From the NCBI GenBank assembly GCA_016784965.1, contig JADHTQ010000025.1:1-54597 (forward strand): a stretch of DNA of 54,597 nt. The letters run 5' to 3'. Of this stretch, positions 22,808 through 32,053 are shown piece by piece. Source of the DNA: Bacteriovoracaceae bacterium. GTDB taxonomy: Bacteria > Bdellovibrionota > Bacteriovoracia > Bacteriovoracales > Bacteriovoracaceae. Each line of letters begins with the position of its first letter. Position 1 is the first letter of the stretch. Made by a program: the position numbers and the translations under genes. The notes under the pieces are model-generated. The model was not told the origin of the DNA. It saw nothing but the letters and a program-made list of their open reading frames with translations, and made no database searches.

Positions 22808-25324
22808 ATGTCCATGTATCATAAAATTTATCGTTTGGTTACAATTTTTGCCTGTCTTGGACTACTTAATTGGCACTTAAAACCAATTACGCTTTTGCAA
22901 AAACTATATGCAACTGAGGATCAAGCATTTAATATGGCAACTTTTTCACCAGAAAAACCAAGTGCCATGACTTCCGAAATGCTCTCTTTGGTGGTGATGA
23001 CCGGCGGAGTTTTTGTAATTAAACAGATAAAAAAGGCCTGTATCGGTTGGCCCAAGGATGTAATGCTTGCAGGAGTTGGCGCCGGCATCTATTTATATTC
23101 AGAATTTGATTCATTAGATTCATATAACGATTTAGACACATCCTCTATTACCTATAACAAATCTAATGTATCTAGTGCTCAAAGAGAGTCGCTAGTAGCT
23201 CAGAAAAAACATTTTGAAGAAGTAAGTAAAATTATCAAATCCAAAAAGCAAAAAATTGAGTGGGCGGCAATGGCGTGGGGAGGGGCCGCTGCATTTGGCC
23301 TATATGCTGCTACCAAATGGAAAAAGGCATCTAATGCTTGCCTGGAAGCGATTGAAGCAGCAAAAAAACAAGCCACAGCACAGGGAGATGAATACTCAAA
23401 CAAGTCACAAGTGGCAGCGACCTCAGGAAATTCCACTTTGGCCTCAAATTATAAAACTTCAGCTAATGCTTGTTATAATGTAGCAAAAGTACAATCTGAG
23501 GGACTCATTGATGAATTTAAATCGACCAATACTACTCAGGGCAAAATTGGTGCTTCGGCAGAAAAGGTAAAACTGGTAGATATGAAGGCCTCAGAAGTTA
23601 TTGCTACAATTGGGCAGATGGGACCTTCTTCTGGATGTGTTCCATCAGTGACTTCAATTTTACAAAGGCCATGCTCAAATTGGTACGACCAAATAACTAA
23701 ATACCACACAAAATGTAAGCCACCCAAGTTGTACATTGAGCCAGATCAAATTCCTGAGCGGCCACAAAAAACATCAATATATTTAAACTATGATCGACTT
23801 CTTCAGCATATGTCGCAGATGTTGCTTGAAAAAGCACAGGCCATGAACATAAAAGCTTTGATGGGACTTGGCAGTGTTGGATTTGCAGTAATGTCTAAAG
23901 TACAACATGAGTTTGGAAAAACCCTAGATAAGTGGATTGCAGCTCCCGGCAATCGCGCTATTGTTTGGGGGGCCTTGGGGGCAATGGCCTATATCTCTTC
24001 AAAACAGCTAGACAAAATGGCCAGCAAAATGGATGAAAATGTGGGCCATATTGATTCCATCCTTTCTAGTCCATCGATGGTTGCTTTGGCTTCTGATTCA
24101 TTCGGTGGTGAACAAAATGGAGAGGCTGGAGAGTCACAAACTCACAGTCCCGGCTATGATAAAGAGGCAATGGAGTGTTTTTCAAAGAAGCAAGGAAAAT
24201 GTGTTAGTGCAAAAGATGCATGTACTAAAGATAAATCAGCTGCTGCTTGTTCTGTGGCGGTTGTAAATATGAATAAAGACTGCCTGTACAAGGCAAAAAA
24301 TAAGCAGCTTAAAGATCAGTGCCAAAAGCATAAACAAAAGCTCGAGCAATGTTTACAAACGGCAAAAAAGCCAACTGATTCTAAAGCTTGCTTTAGCGAG
24401 CATGAAAAAGTTTTGGCCTTCAGGCGTACCACTGCTTTACAACACTCAGCAAGGAGCATTCCCGAGGATTCACTTAAAAAAGATGATGTCTCAAGTGATA
24501 GAAAAGGCATCACAGTATTGTCGCCAACTGCTAAAAGTATAAGAATTAAAAACAGAGGAATTCTAAATTGTACAGCAATGATTAACAGCAAGTGTGCAAC
24601 GGCCAGCACAACCATGGCCCATATCACCAGTGGTAGTACACCGATGGGGACGGAGTTTGTTGGTTCAATGAAGTCTTTAAAAGATTCTTTAGATACTGAT
24701 ATTGCAGCAAAAGGTCTAGTAATAGATACCTCCCAGCATGGCCAAAGTGCAAAAAGTGTACAAGGAGCTACCAAAAGATGGCAATTAAAGCTTAACAAAC
24801 AGTTAAGTCGGGCCAATGAGAAAAAATTTGAATTAGATACTGAAGCTTTGAAATTTACAGAACAAATCGGCCACAAAATTGATAAGGTATTACAAGAGTC
24901 TGGGACGGACGCTAAAAGCTTATTAGAAGAGATGGGACGAGGTTATTACTTTAATGAGTCAGATACATCACTTGATCCTATATCCGACATTATTCCTTTA
25001 AGTAGCAGTAAAAAAACTGCTAAAGATCCAAATAAAGTGATCCCTCTGCGTTTTAACAATAAAAATGTTAGGAGAAATTTTACAGGAGGCTTTAGAAGCG
25101 GTAGCAATTACGATCACAGTGATGATGATGAGGAGGAAGAGGCCGATGAAGATGATGACGGCAATGATGTAAGTGCCAATAAGGGAAAAAAGTACAAGTA
25201 TAAAGACGTTTGGGTTCATCCCGACAATGGTGTAAATATTTTTAAAACCATTTCAAGAAGATATATTCAGTCAGCTTTGCCGGTTTTGTCTACAGGGCGA
25301 AGAAAAGTAAAAAAGACCGATTAG
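22808..25324 (+). CDS. Large envelope protein of unknown function
   Basis: This is an 838-aa protein I do not recognise. The N-terminus has a hydrophobic segment (about 8-30), and two more membrane-like stretches follow (LSLVVMTGGVFVIKQ and VMLAGVGAGIYLYSE); further hydrophobic pairs lie near residues 155 and 390 (IVWGALGAMAYISSK). Between them are Ala/Lys/Ser-rich helices. A Cys-rich stretch around residues 450-535 holds about ten Cys (CFSKKQGKC, DACTKDKSAAAC, DCLYKAKNKQLKDQC, CLQTAKK), suggesting disulfides outside the cytoplasm. An acidic run DDDEEEEADEDDDG is at about 773-786. Its stop overlaps that of the regulator-like gene at 25321 by 4 bp. Confidence 0.7.
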   Translation: MSMYHKIYRLVTIFACLGLLNWHLKPITLLQKLYATEDQAFNMATFSPEKPSAMTSEMLSLVVMTGGVFVIKQIKKACIGWPKDVMLAGVGAGIYLYSEFDSLDSYNDLDTSSITYNKSNVSSAQRESLVAQKKHFEEVSKIIKSKKQKIEWAAMAWGGAAAFGLYAATKWKKASNACLEAIEAAKKQATAQGDEYSNKSQVAATSGNSTLASNYKTSANACYNVAKVQSEGLIDEFKSTNTTQGKIGASAEKVKLVDMKASEVIATIGQMGPSSGCVPSVTSILQRPCSNWYDQITKYHTKCKPPKLYIEPDQIPERPQKTSIYLNYDRLLQHMSQMLLEKAQAMNIKALMGLGSVGFAVMSKVQHEFGKTLDKWIAAPGNRAIVWGALGAMAYISSKQLDKMASKMDENVGHIDSILSSPSMVALASDSFGGEQNGEAGESQTHSPGYDKEAMECFSKKQGKCVSAKDACTKDKSAAACSVAVVNMNKDCLYKAKNKQLKDQCQKHKQKLEQCLQTAKKPTDSKACFSEHEKVLAFRRTTALQHSARSIPEDSLKKDDVSSDRKGITVLSPTAKSIRIKNRGILNCTAMINSKCATASTTMAHITSGSTPMGTEFVGSMKSLKDSLDTDIAAKGLVIDTSQHGQSAKSVQGATKRWQLKLNKQLSRANEKKFELDTEALKFTEQIGHKIDKVLQESGTDAKSLLEEMGRGYYFNESDTSLDPISDIIPLSSSKKTAKDPNKVIPLRFNNKNVRRNFTGGFRSGSNYDHSDDDEEEEADEDDDGNDVSANKGKKYKYKDVWVHPDNGVNIFKTISRRYIQSALPVLSTGRRKVKKTD

Positions 25325-25836
25325 ATGGCCTTAAAGGTCCCTTGGGTTACATCTAAGTAGTTGGATGCTCCCCAAAAGATCAATTTTTTTTCATGCATTT
25401 TATTGGTCTTTAGATTGGTTGGCTTCCTTTGCTCAATTTCAATATTTCTAACAAATTCTTCCAAGTTGCTTAAGTGGGCCTTTAGAATTTTTTCTTCAAA
25501 TGGTGTCAAATACACCTTTCTAACTCGTAAGAGAGTACCAATTTGATCCTCATCAAAATAATCATTGATTAAAGAGATAAATAGATCTTTGATCTCTTCT
25601 TGGATATTTTTTGTATCATTGATAATTGGTCGCCACTGATTTTCTTTACTTTTGTTAATACTATAATTTCCACAACGATAACGGATGATATTTCTAGTTA
25701 GTAGAATCGATAGGGTATTAGAGAGTAACGATTGAGAGAGTTTTGTATCTTTTTGAATTTCATCGAAGTTTTTTGCTTCACCTATTAGCGACTCTAAAAT
25801 AAAACGTTCGACTACTAATAGTCCTTTATTCATCAT
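25321..25836 (-). CDS. Winged-helix-like putative regulator
   Basis: This 171-aa protein starts at ATG behind AAGGA. Residues 1-60 read as a winged helix: two helices, then TKLSQSLLSNTLSILLTRNI as recognition helix and RYRCGNYSI as the wing. The rest is helical and charged, with LTPFEEKILKAHLSNLEEFV. The end, KKLIFWGASNYLDVTQGTFKAI, is more hydrophobic. There is no signal peptide. The gene follows another small HTH-like gene by 12 bp, so the two form an operon. The role is probably transcriptional, but the target and ligand are unknown; a MarR/ArsR-like or TIGR02147-related protein is the nearest comparison. Confidence 0.6.
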   Translation of the reverse strand: MMNKGLLVVERFILESLIGEAKNFDEIQKDTKLSQSLLSNTLSILLTRNIIRYRCGNYSINKSKENQWRPIINDTKNIQEEIKDLFISLINDYFDEDQIGTLLRVRKVYLTPFEEKILKAHLSNLEEFVRNIEIEQRKPTNLKTNKMHEKKLIFWGASNYLDVTQGTFKAI

Positions 25837-25848
25837 TATATCCTTTGT

Positions 25849-26199
25849 TTAAGATAGTGAAGGCACTAGGAGCTGACCCTCTTTTGGATCTTTTGGATCC
25901 TGTGGTTGCTTACTAAGTTCCCATAAATCTAACCTTCTTTGAATGTAATCTTCTAATTGTTTGACTGCAGGCTTTGATAGCTTATCTAAACATTGTTGAG
26001 CAAAGTCGATCAGCATTGTATGTTGTCTTTGTTTTTGTTTGATTAGTTTTTGAAAAACAATATATTCAGATAGCTTCATTTCGCTACCTTTTACTAATCG
26101 AAAGATTCGAGTCACTTGAATTCCCGTATCTTGAGCAATGGTTTTAAAAGTTGGGTAGTCGTATAGTTTGAGATATAGGTCAATTGTTTTTTGCTGCAT
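25849..26199 (-). CDS. Small HTH-like putative DNA-binding protein
   Basis: This 116-aa cytoplasmic protein starts at ATG with GGAGG nine bases upstream. Residues 14-45 (YPTFKTIAQDTGIQVTRIFR then LVKGSEMKLSEY) look like a lambda-repressor or Xre-type helix-turn-helix in which TIAQDTGIQVTRIFRLVKG is the HTH itself. The rest forms two helices (KLSKPAVKQLEDYIQRRLDL) and a Pro/Lys/Asp-rich tail. It is the first gene of a two-gene operon with the winged-helix protein. Both may regulate local secreted-protein genes. This is inference from the HTH pattern only. Confidence 0.6.
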   Translation of the reverse strand: MQQKTIDLYLKLYDYPTFKTIAQDTGIQVTRIFRLVKGSEMKLSEYIVFQKLIKQKQRQHTMLIDFAQQCLDKLSKPAVKQLEDYIQRRLDLWELSKQPQDPKDPKEGQLLVPSLS

Positions 26200-26362
26200 C
26201 TTTTTTTTCCTCCGTCTTGCACTTTATACTTTATTTGTACAATTGGTATTAACAGCAAGTTGCGTGCCAAATTGCATGGGTTGCTAAAGTATGGAAAATG
26301 CTAGGTATGTGGCATTTAAGTAGTATTTAAACTAGAACAAAGAATACAAAAAACAGAACGGT

Positions 26363-26935
26363 CTAGGCCATGTCTCCAAGAACCTGTTGTAGATGATTAA
26401 AATATTGTAGCAGCAGCTTAGTGTCATTATTATCAAAGGCATCTAAAATGGAGGTAGCAAGAATTTCTTCTGGTATCATCTTTTTGCTTTTTACATATGA
26501 TAAATATAAAGCTGTAGTTCTGGTAAAGGTTAGGTAATGAAGCACATTAGCGTCCATTTTTTTTAAGTGATCACCATAATATTCACGTAAGATATAAAAA
26601 GTTTGCTTGAGAGAATCATATTGAGCAACATATTCTTTTTTTAAGCGCAACATGATAATAAATAGCTCGCCTGAGGTAAATGAGTCACCCTGAAGTAGGG
26701 TAGAAAAATAAGAGCTAGCTTTTTGATATAGATCTGCTTCTTCTGCTGGTGGCCTATGAATTTTTCTCCATCTTGCTTGCCTTATTTGTTCTTTTTGTCC
26801 ATGAACCACTCTGTCTAAAAGTGAATGGCCACTTGTTATACATATTCTGGAGGCACGTTTATCATGTGCAAGTGTTGGATAAGTTTGTATGATAAGCAAT
26901 GCTACCACGGTGTTAGTAATGAGGTTAGGTCTCAA
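26363..26935 (-). CDS. Exported helical protein of unknown function
   Basis: The protein has 190 aa counted from a TTG at 26935 preceded by GGAGG at five bases; the longer frame from ATG 26971 has no such site. With this start the N-terminus is a good signal peptide (residues 1-23, ending TYPTLA). The mature part is helical and Lys/Tyr-rich, without Cys pairs or catalytic motifs I can name. It stands alone between the nuclease and regulator genes, without visible terminator hairpins. It is likely periplasmic. Confidence 0.6.
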   Translation of the reverse strand: MRPNLITNTVVALLIIQTYPTLAHDKRASRICITSGHSLLDRVVHGQKEQIRQARWRKIHRPPAEEADLYQKASSYFSTLLQGDSFTSGELFIIMLRLKKEYVAQYDSLKQTFYILREYYGDHLKKMDANVLHYLTFTRTTALYLSYVKSKKMIPEEILATSILDAFDNNDTKLLLQYFNHLQQVLGDMA

Positions 26936-27049
26936 AAGTGCCTCCAAAATATATATAGCAATCGATGACAATTAGCATAAGCTAACATGAGTCAATTAAG
27001 AATATATGAATAAAATGTTTTTATTTCTTAATAGTTTTGTCAATAAAAA

Positions 27050-27889
27050 TTATGGAACTATTTGAATGTCGACAGTGAGTGCTTTATGGTCGGAGCCCTG
27101 CAAGTCTTTCCAGACCTTGGCATTTGAAAACTTAATGCCCCTTGTGAAAATGTAATCCAAGATCATCCTTCTAAATTTAGTTCTGGTTCTAAGGTCCTTT
27201 TTAAAAGTTACTTCTGTAAGACCCAGCCGCTTGATAGTCTTTTTTAAATACTTTAATTTGCTCTTCTTTTTAGGATTGAAATCTCCTGCAAAAATGACAG
27301 GTCCTGTGTGCTTTACAATCACCTTTGCAATGCTTGCAAGTTGATGTTTATACTTTCTTTTGCTGACAAAGTTTAGAGCATGAATGTTAACTACTAGGAG
27401 CAGTTGATCAGATTCGGCAATTTCATATTTAGTAAACATGGTAACTTTTGGAGTTCTAATAAAGCGTTCTTTGTATTTACTGCGCTGGAAAAAGACATCT
27501 TGAGTTTTTGCTGTGGAGCCGGTAATAACACCAGTTGGATGGCCAAAATCTCTCAAATATTGGAACGAACTTGCCATAAAAAACTCGACATCACTTGTCT
27601 CATTTAAAATGGTTAGATAGCTGGGATTTAGGTATACTTCCTGCAGTAATATCAAATCTTTATCTTTAGTAAGCTTTTTAAAATCAGTTGCAAAATCTTG
27701 TTTTTTTCCCTTATAAGTGTTCCAAACAAGCATACTAAATTGTTTGGGAAGAGCTTGGGTAAAGCTTTCTCCGTGTTGAGATAGAACCTCACTGCTTTTG
27801 GGGATACCAAATTTTTTTGCAAAAAGAGCATTAGAGCATGATAGTAACGCGATAAGAAGTGGTAGCGTCAGCAGTCTTTTATAAAGCAT
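27050..27889 (-). CDS. Exported endonuclease/exonuclease/phosphatase-family protein
   Basis: This 279-aa protein starts at ATG behind GGGAG. The signal peptide (1-24) contains LLSCS, so lipidation at Cys18 is possible; otherwise cleavage is after LFA. EEP-fold motifs appear in order: LVWNTYKG (strand 1), LILLQEVYL (catalytic Glu), VNIHALNF (His-Ala), VIFAGDFNPKKK (GDFN), LDYIFTRG and GSDHKALTVDI (SDH). These are the metal and phosphate ligands of DNase I-like enzymes. A secreted member most likely degrades nucleic acid or hydrolyses a phosphoester outside the cytoplasm, which fits nutrient scavenging or prey digestion. Confidence 0.85.
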   Translation of the reverse strand: MLYKRLLTLPLLIALLSCSNALFAKKFGIPKSSEVLSQHGESFTQALPKQFSMLVWNTYKGKKQDFATDFKKLTKDKDLILLQEVYLNPSYLTILNETSDVEFFMASSFQYLRDFGHPTGVITGSTAKTQDVFFQRSKYKERFIRTPKVTMFTKYEIAESDQLLLVVNIHALNFVSKRKYKHQLASIAKVIVKHTGPVIFAGDFNPKKKSKLKYLKKTIKRLGLTEVTFKKDLRTRTKFRRMILDYIFTRGIKFSNAKVWKDLQGSDHKALTVDIQIVP

Positions 27890-28034
27890 TTTAACTCCCT
27901 TGAAACAAATTAAATGTATTAAACTACGAACGCTTTCTTATCGGTTCAAGACAGCAAAAACTTGAGCAAGAAGGTCTGGTATGAGTGTGTAGCTATATAA
28001 AAATTATTGAGCAAAAGAGGCTTGATAAGCTAGT

Positions 28035-28760
28035 TTAAACTTCATTCATAAGATAGTCGTACCAACGGGTCATCCCGTCACCGGTTTTGGCGCTAACTGG
28101 GATGATTAAAGCATTGGGATTGATCTTTTTGATATACTCATAGGCCTTATTTAGGTCCCAATCCAGATATGGAATAAGGTCAGTTTTAGTTATGATGATG
28201 ACATCCGCTGAATGGAATAATACGGGATATTTCAAGGGCTTATCTTCACCTTCGGTTGTGGATAATAGAGCAATTTTGATCTTTTCACCTAGTTTAAAGG
28301 CAGCAGGACAAACTAAGTTTCCCACATTTTCAATGATGAGCATATTTTCACTACCATCTACAAAACTGCCGAGTTCTTTTTGTATCATTGAGGCATCTAG
28401 GTGGCAGGAGCTTACAGTATTAATCTGTTTAACTTTGCCCTCTTTTAAAATTAATCTCTTGGCGTCATTGTCGGTTTGTTGATCGCCAATTAAAACGGCA
28501 ATTTTTTTTAAGTGGCCAAGTTTATCTAGTGTTTTTTCTAACAGATAGGTTTTGCCCGAGCCCGGTGAACTCATTATGTTGAGGGTTGCGATGTTTCTAT
28601 CTTGCAACCAGTGAGAGTTATGGTGAGCAATGTGATTGTTTTTATCTAAGATATCAGTTTCAATTTTGATAGTTTTTTGACTGGCATTCTCAACACTGTT
28701 TTCTAAAGAGTCAAAGTAAATTTTTTTATTACCTTCTTCGCATCCACAATCTTCACACAT
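28035..28760 (-). CDS. hypB: Nickel-binding GTPase HypB
   Basis: The protein has 241 aa. The N-terminus MCEDCGCEEG is the high-affinity CxxCGC-type nickel site of HypB. The GTPase core shows MSSPGSGKTYLLEKTL (P-loop, about residue 65), IENVGNLVCPAAFKLGE (switch/metal region with Cys) and ITKTDLIPYLDWDL (TKTD specificity loop). HypB inserts nickel into [NiFe]-hydrogenase precursors together with HypA. The gene overlaps the last base of the hypA stop codon, with GGAGG inside hypA, so the pair is translationally coupled. No hydrogenase subunits or other hyp genes lie in this window. Confidence 0.97.
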   Translation of the reverse strand: MCEDCGCEEGNKKIYFDSLENSVENASQKTIKIETDILDKNNHIAHHNSHWLQDRNIATLNIMSSPGSGKTYLLEKTLDKLGHLKKIAVLIGDQQTDNDAKRLILKEGKVKQINTVSSCHLDASMIQKELGSFVDGSENMLIIENVGNLVCPAAFKLGEKIKIALLSTTEGEDKPLKYPVLFHSADVIIITKTDLIPYLDWDLNKAYEYIKKINPNALIIPVSAKTGDGMTRWYDYLMNEV

Positions 28761-29101
28761 TATTCAACCTCCATACTTACTAAGGAAAACTCCTTGCCAC
28801 CAGTTATTCTGACATTAGTTGACTGACAATTTTGGCACAAAATGTAATAGTTATTAGGATATGTTGTTGCTTCACACTCACTACAGACAGTTGTAAGTGG
28901 TATTTCGTTAATTATAATTTTTGTAGAGGCCAAAAAAGTATCTTTTGTCGCCATGGGAAAACAAAACTCTAAGCTGTCTTTACTGACTCCGGACAAAGCT
29001 CCCACAGATATAGTAATGCTACTTACTTTTGTAGCATTTTCTTTTTTGGCCAAAGCAGTTACACTTTCTACCAGAGTCTGAGCAAGTGATAATTCGTGCA
29101 T
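28760..29101 (-). CDS. hypA: Hydrogenase nickel-insertion protein HypA
   Basis: The 113-aa protein has the invariant start MHELSLAQTLVESV with the nickel-binding Met1-His2-Glu3 motif. The second half has a zinc domain with two Cys pairs (VCSECEATTYPNNYYILCQNCQS) and a last strand ending SMEVE. Its length is typical (about 113-118 aa). It delivers nickel with HypB to the hydrogenase large subunit, or to urease in some bacteria. No clear ribosome site is seen before the ATG. Confidence 0.97.
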   Translation of the reverse strand: MHELSLAQTLVESVTALAKKENATKVSSITISVGALSGVSKDSLEFCFPMATKDTFLASTKIIINEIPLTTVCSECEATTYPNNYYILCQNCQSTNVRITGGKEFSLVSMEVE

Positions 29102-29146
29102 AGTGGCGCAATTTGTATCACAAATAATGATTATTGTAAGGCCAAA

Positions 29147-29605
29147 TTAGCTACATTCTTTGCGAATCATAGTTAATTTGGGAAATACCAGTATTCCTGC
29201 GCAGGGAAAACTCGATGATACTTTGGGATCGTGCAAAATGATTATGGAGAAATCGCCTTTAAATTTAAACTTGTTATCATCAGATATGCTAAATTTAATT
29301 TTGTAAGTGCCAAGCTCTGATGGTTTTACATTTAAAATTTTAATTTGATAATTTTTTCCAATATATCTATCTACACTTAGCGGCTCCTCTTGCCTGGGAG
29401 AGTGAGCAGCTGAGACATATTTGAATTTTTTTTCGCTCAAGCAGGGACTTTTTTTATGAAGCTGCCTACCGGCCAACTCTACTTCTAAAAGCTGAGTAGC
29501 AAGCTCCTTTACATCGGCAGTGCACTTTATTTGGGTCCAGTCTTTGGCGTGTGTGCGAGGGGGGATTGCAATCATTAATATAAATATGGTTAGTAGTATT
29601 TTCAA
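29147..29605 (-). CDS. Small exported protein of unknown function
   Basis: The protein has 152 aa counted from TTG 29605, with AGGAG five bases before it; ATG 29626 would overlap the upstream gene but has no ribosome site. The signal peptide runs to about THA. The mature part has four Cys (KCTADV, SPCLSEK, FPCAGIL, and ECS at the very end), suggesting two disulfides, and a beta-rich middle (NYQIKILNVKPSELGTYKIK) resembling an Ig-like or C2-like sandwich. It follows the NlpC/P60-like gene by 14 bp and is likely co-expressed with it. Confidence 0.65.
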   Translation of the reverse strand: MKILLTIFILMIAIPPRTHAKDWTQIKCTADVKELATQLLEVELAGRQLHKKSPCLSEKKFKYVSAAHSPRQEEPLSVDRYIGKNYQIKILNVKPSELGTYKIKFSISDDNKFKFKGDFSIIILHDPKVSSSFPCAGILVFPKLTMIRKECS

Positions 29606-29619
29606 AAAAGCTCCTTTGA

Positions 29620-31911
29620 CTAGCATTTGCAGTTGCCATCATTTTTTTTAAATGTTTTTTCAAAACAGTCTTCAATGCACTCGGCACCTTGTATTTTTAT
29701 GGGTTTGTCTGAAACACAACCCTCTTTATTTCTGCCTTGATGGCGCATTATGGTGAAATAGCGAGGTTTGGATGTCCCACGTTCTCCCTTTTTGGGGTGT
29801 TTCCATCCTATTAATACCCTTTTGTGTTTGTAGCTGTCACCTTTTGCAAATTTCTTATTACATAACCCTCTGGCCATCTTTGTAAATTGGCCGATGTGTC
29901 TTTGTGCTCTTAAGTCTTTAATATGTGTCGTTTGGACCCCTGAGGGGTTTCTAAGCTTATCACCACTTGTACTATGAGATAGACTAAAGTCAAAATTATC
30001 GGGACTTAAAAGCTTACACCCAGAAGCAGAAGTAACCTGGTTTAGACCAAATGGGTCATCTCCGACACCTTGAATTATCATTACATGGTCGTTGGTGCTA
30101 TTTATTAAATCACCTGGCTTCAGTGATGAATCCGGGGTCATGGATGGTTCTTCAAAACAGCTGTTTTTTCCTCTTGCAACACTGTCTATGTTAGCGGTAC
30201 CTCTACTTTCATATGCTCTTTTTTGTCCAGGACTCCAGTTAAGTCCACCAGCGGCCATGGAAGCTGATACAAAAGAGGAGCAATCTGTCTGCTTTAGAAC
30301 ATTTAGAGTATTTCTACTATAGCTAAATTTGCTCCCATAATCGTAGCGCAGATCTCTATCGTTTCTTTTTTTACACTTAGGATCTCTGGCCGCTTTTTTG
30401 TTTTGTTTTAAAATAGTTCTTGGGCTGGAAGTCGTTGGTGGCGTTTTAGGGGCAGATGGGTCACACTGATTTTTTTTATCCTGTTTGGCAAACTGAACGA
30501 CATCACATGATTGAAAGTGAGCGGCCATAACTTTTAGGCTACCTGAAACCATTCTATTTTGGTGCTCGGGTAACATCTCCTCCATGAGATCTACTGATTT
30601 GGTTATATAGTCAGAAGAGTCAGACTCAGCAGTTGAGACATTTTTTGCAACTGTTTTATATGTACACCATAGGGGAAATCTTGTTTTTGGATGCACAATA
30701 TCTGTATGTAATTCATTTTTATACACATCCTGGGCAATAGCATTGACATCGAACACTTGTGTGGGTGTTAGACCCAAAAAGTGGCCATCGATGGTCTCAA
30801 TTTTTAATTTTTTAGCAGCAGGTATTTTTTTTATAAGAGTGCTTTTATTATCTCGTTTAATATCCTTCATTACATTTTGCAGGCCTTCTATCTTTTTATT
30901 TATAGATGAGCTGTATCTCCTGCACCTGTTTCTAAACCTTGATCTAGTTTTATAAATAGACAATAGTTTTGGGCTTTTATCTTTGACTGAGTTCCAAGAC
31001 TCCTCTAGTTGTGTTAGTAAATCTAAAGCTTCTTTAAAGTCTTTTTCTTTATACTTTTTAAATTTTTCTTTTACTTTTTTTAGCTTCTTTGATTTTTTGA
31101 TAAGATTGTCTTCCGAAGAGGTTAACTTACTTTTAAAGTCGACAAGTTTGGGTAACAAGTTGTTTTCATACGTAGCTAGAGTTTGCTCTTCTTGCAGATA
31201 CTGCTTTTGACTAATTGCTAAGTATGCTTCATGTGCTTTGGCACGTCTGGCATATTTGTTATTGCGTCCTCTTGACCACTTTAAATTATTTTTAGCTTTT
31301 TTCTCATGGGCCTTAGAACGATTTGCTTGTTTTTTTACAAGCTTTTTTTGGCAGTAAATAAAGCTATTGATGATTTTTACAAGCACCTTGTGATCTTTGG
31401 CAATTTTTGTAAAATGTTGCGCTCGCGCCTTAGACCAACCTTCAATTTCTTTGCATTGTTTTTTAAGCTCACCTGCCACACTACTTGCTGCTTTTGCTCT
31501 TTTGTTTAGTTTCTCCGCAGCTTTTCTTTTTTGTTTGATTGACTCTCGAATGGCGGCATAATGATCTCCCTTGCAGGCCTTTTTATCTGTAGATTCTAAA
31601 TTGTTCTCATTGCCCTCTAACAGTTTGCTTGTAATGATGGCCATTTCTTCAAAGTATTTATTACATTGGGTCCCTATAGATTTTAGGTCTTTTGTAATTG
31701 CCTCTGCTTTTTTTTTCGTTTTTGCTTTTGACTTTTTTTTCTTTGAAGAGGCAGCATGCTCTAAACTAAGACATACTCCGTATAGCTTTTTAATGATACT
31801 GTCGCGCTTGGCGGCAAGCTCTTGTAAGGCCTTAGCTCTTTGATCTTTGGTCGTGGCCTCTGCAGTTAAACAAAGGCAGGTTAAAATAAGGCAAAAACAT
31901 ACTTTTTTCAA
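29620..31911 (-). CDS. Exported coiled-coil protein with NlpC/P60-like C-terminal domain
   Basis: The 763-aa protein starts at TTG; ribosome site support is weak. The signal peptide covers 1-19 (ends AEA). Residues 20-330 are extremely Lys-rich coiled coils, including poly-Lys stretches. The C-terminal part carries an NlpC/P60-like pattern: QTDCSSFVSASM (Cys near 542), then LKPGDLINSTNDHVMIIQG (His near 607), as in cell-wall peptidases that cut peptidoglycan peptides. About 15 Cys are present, clustered after residue 400. A secreted enzyme with a long cationic stalk that could bind anionic envelope material is one reading. It is divergent from the YciB-like gene across 140 bp. Confidence 0.75.
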   Translation of the reverse strand: MKKVCFCLILTCLCLTAEATTKDQRAKALQELAAKRDSIIKKLYGVCLSLEHAASSKKKKSKAKTKKKAEAITKDLKSIGTQCNKYFEEMAIITSKLLEGNENNLESTDKKACKGDHYAAIRESIKQKRKAAEKLNKRAKAASSVAGELKKQCKEIEGWSKARAQHFTKIAKDHKVLVKIINSFIYCQKKLVKKQANRSKAHEKKAKNNLKWSRGRNNKYARRAKAHEAYLAISQKQYLQEEQTLATYENNLLPKLVDFKSKLTSSEDNLIKKSKKLKKVKEKFKKYKEKDFKEALDLLTQLEESWNSVKDKSPKLLSIYKTRSRFRNRCRRYSSSINKKIEGLQNVMKDIKRDNKSTLIKKIPAAKKLKIETIDGHFLGLTPTQVFDVNAIAQDVYKNELHTDIVHPKTRFPLWCTYKTVAKNVSTAESDSSDYITKSVDLMEEMLPEHQNRMVSGSLKVMAAHFQSCDVVQFAKQDKKNQCDPSAPKTPPTTSSPRTILKQNKKAARDPKCKKRNDRDLRYDYGSKFSYSRNTLNVLKQTDCSSFVSASMAAGGLNWSPGQKRAYESRGTANIDSVARGKNSCFEEPSMTPDSSLKPGDLINSTNDHVMIIQGVGDDPFGLNQVTSASGCKLLSPDNFDFSLSHSTSGDKLRNPSGVQTTHIKDLRAQRHIGQFTKMARGLCNKKFAKGDSYKHKRVLIGWKHPKKGERGTSKPRYFTIMRHQGRNKEGCVSDKPIKIQGAECIEDCFEKTFKKNDGNCKC

Positions 31912-32053
31912 GGCAATAATCCAGGTTAAAAAAATTTTAAAATTTTAAGTAATGGTATTGTATCACCAACACAGGGATGACGCCAGGCAGAAAAGAGCTG
32001 TCGTTTTTAAAAAAAGCTTGTAAAAGATAGCTAAAAAGTAGTAATCAAAACCG

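Noticed and set aside
24316-24876. Minus-strand ORF of 186 codons that looks like a membrane protein
   Set aside because: It is antisense to the 838-aa gene and hydrophobic only because Lys/Glu codons read as Phe/Leu/Ser on the other strand.
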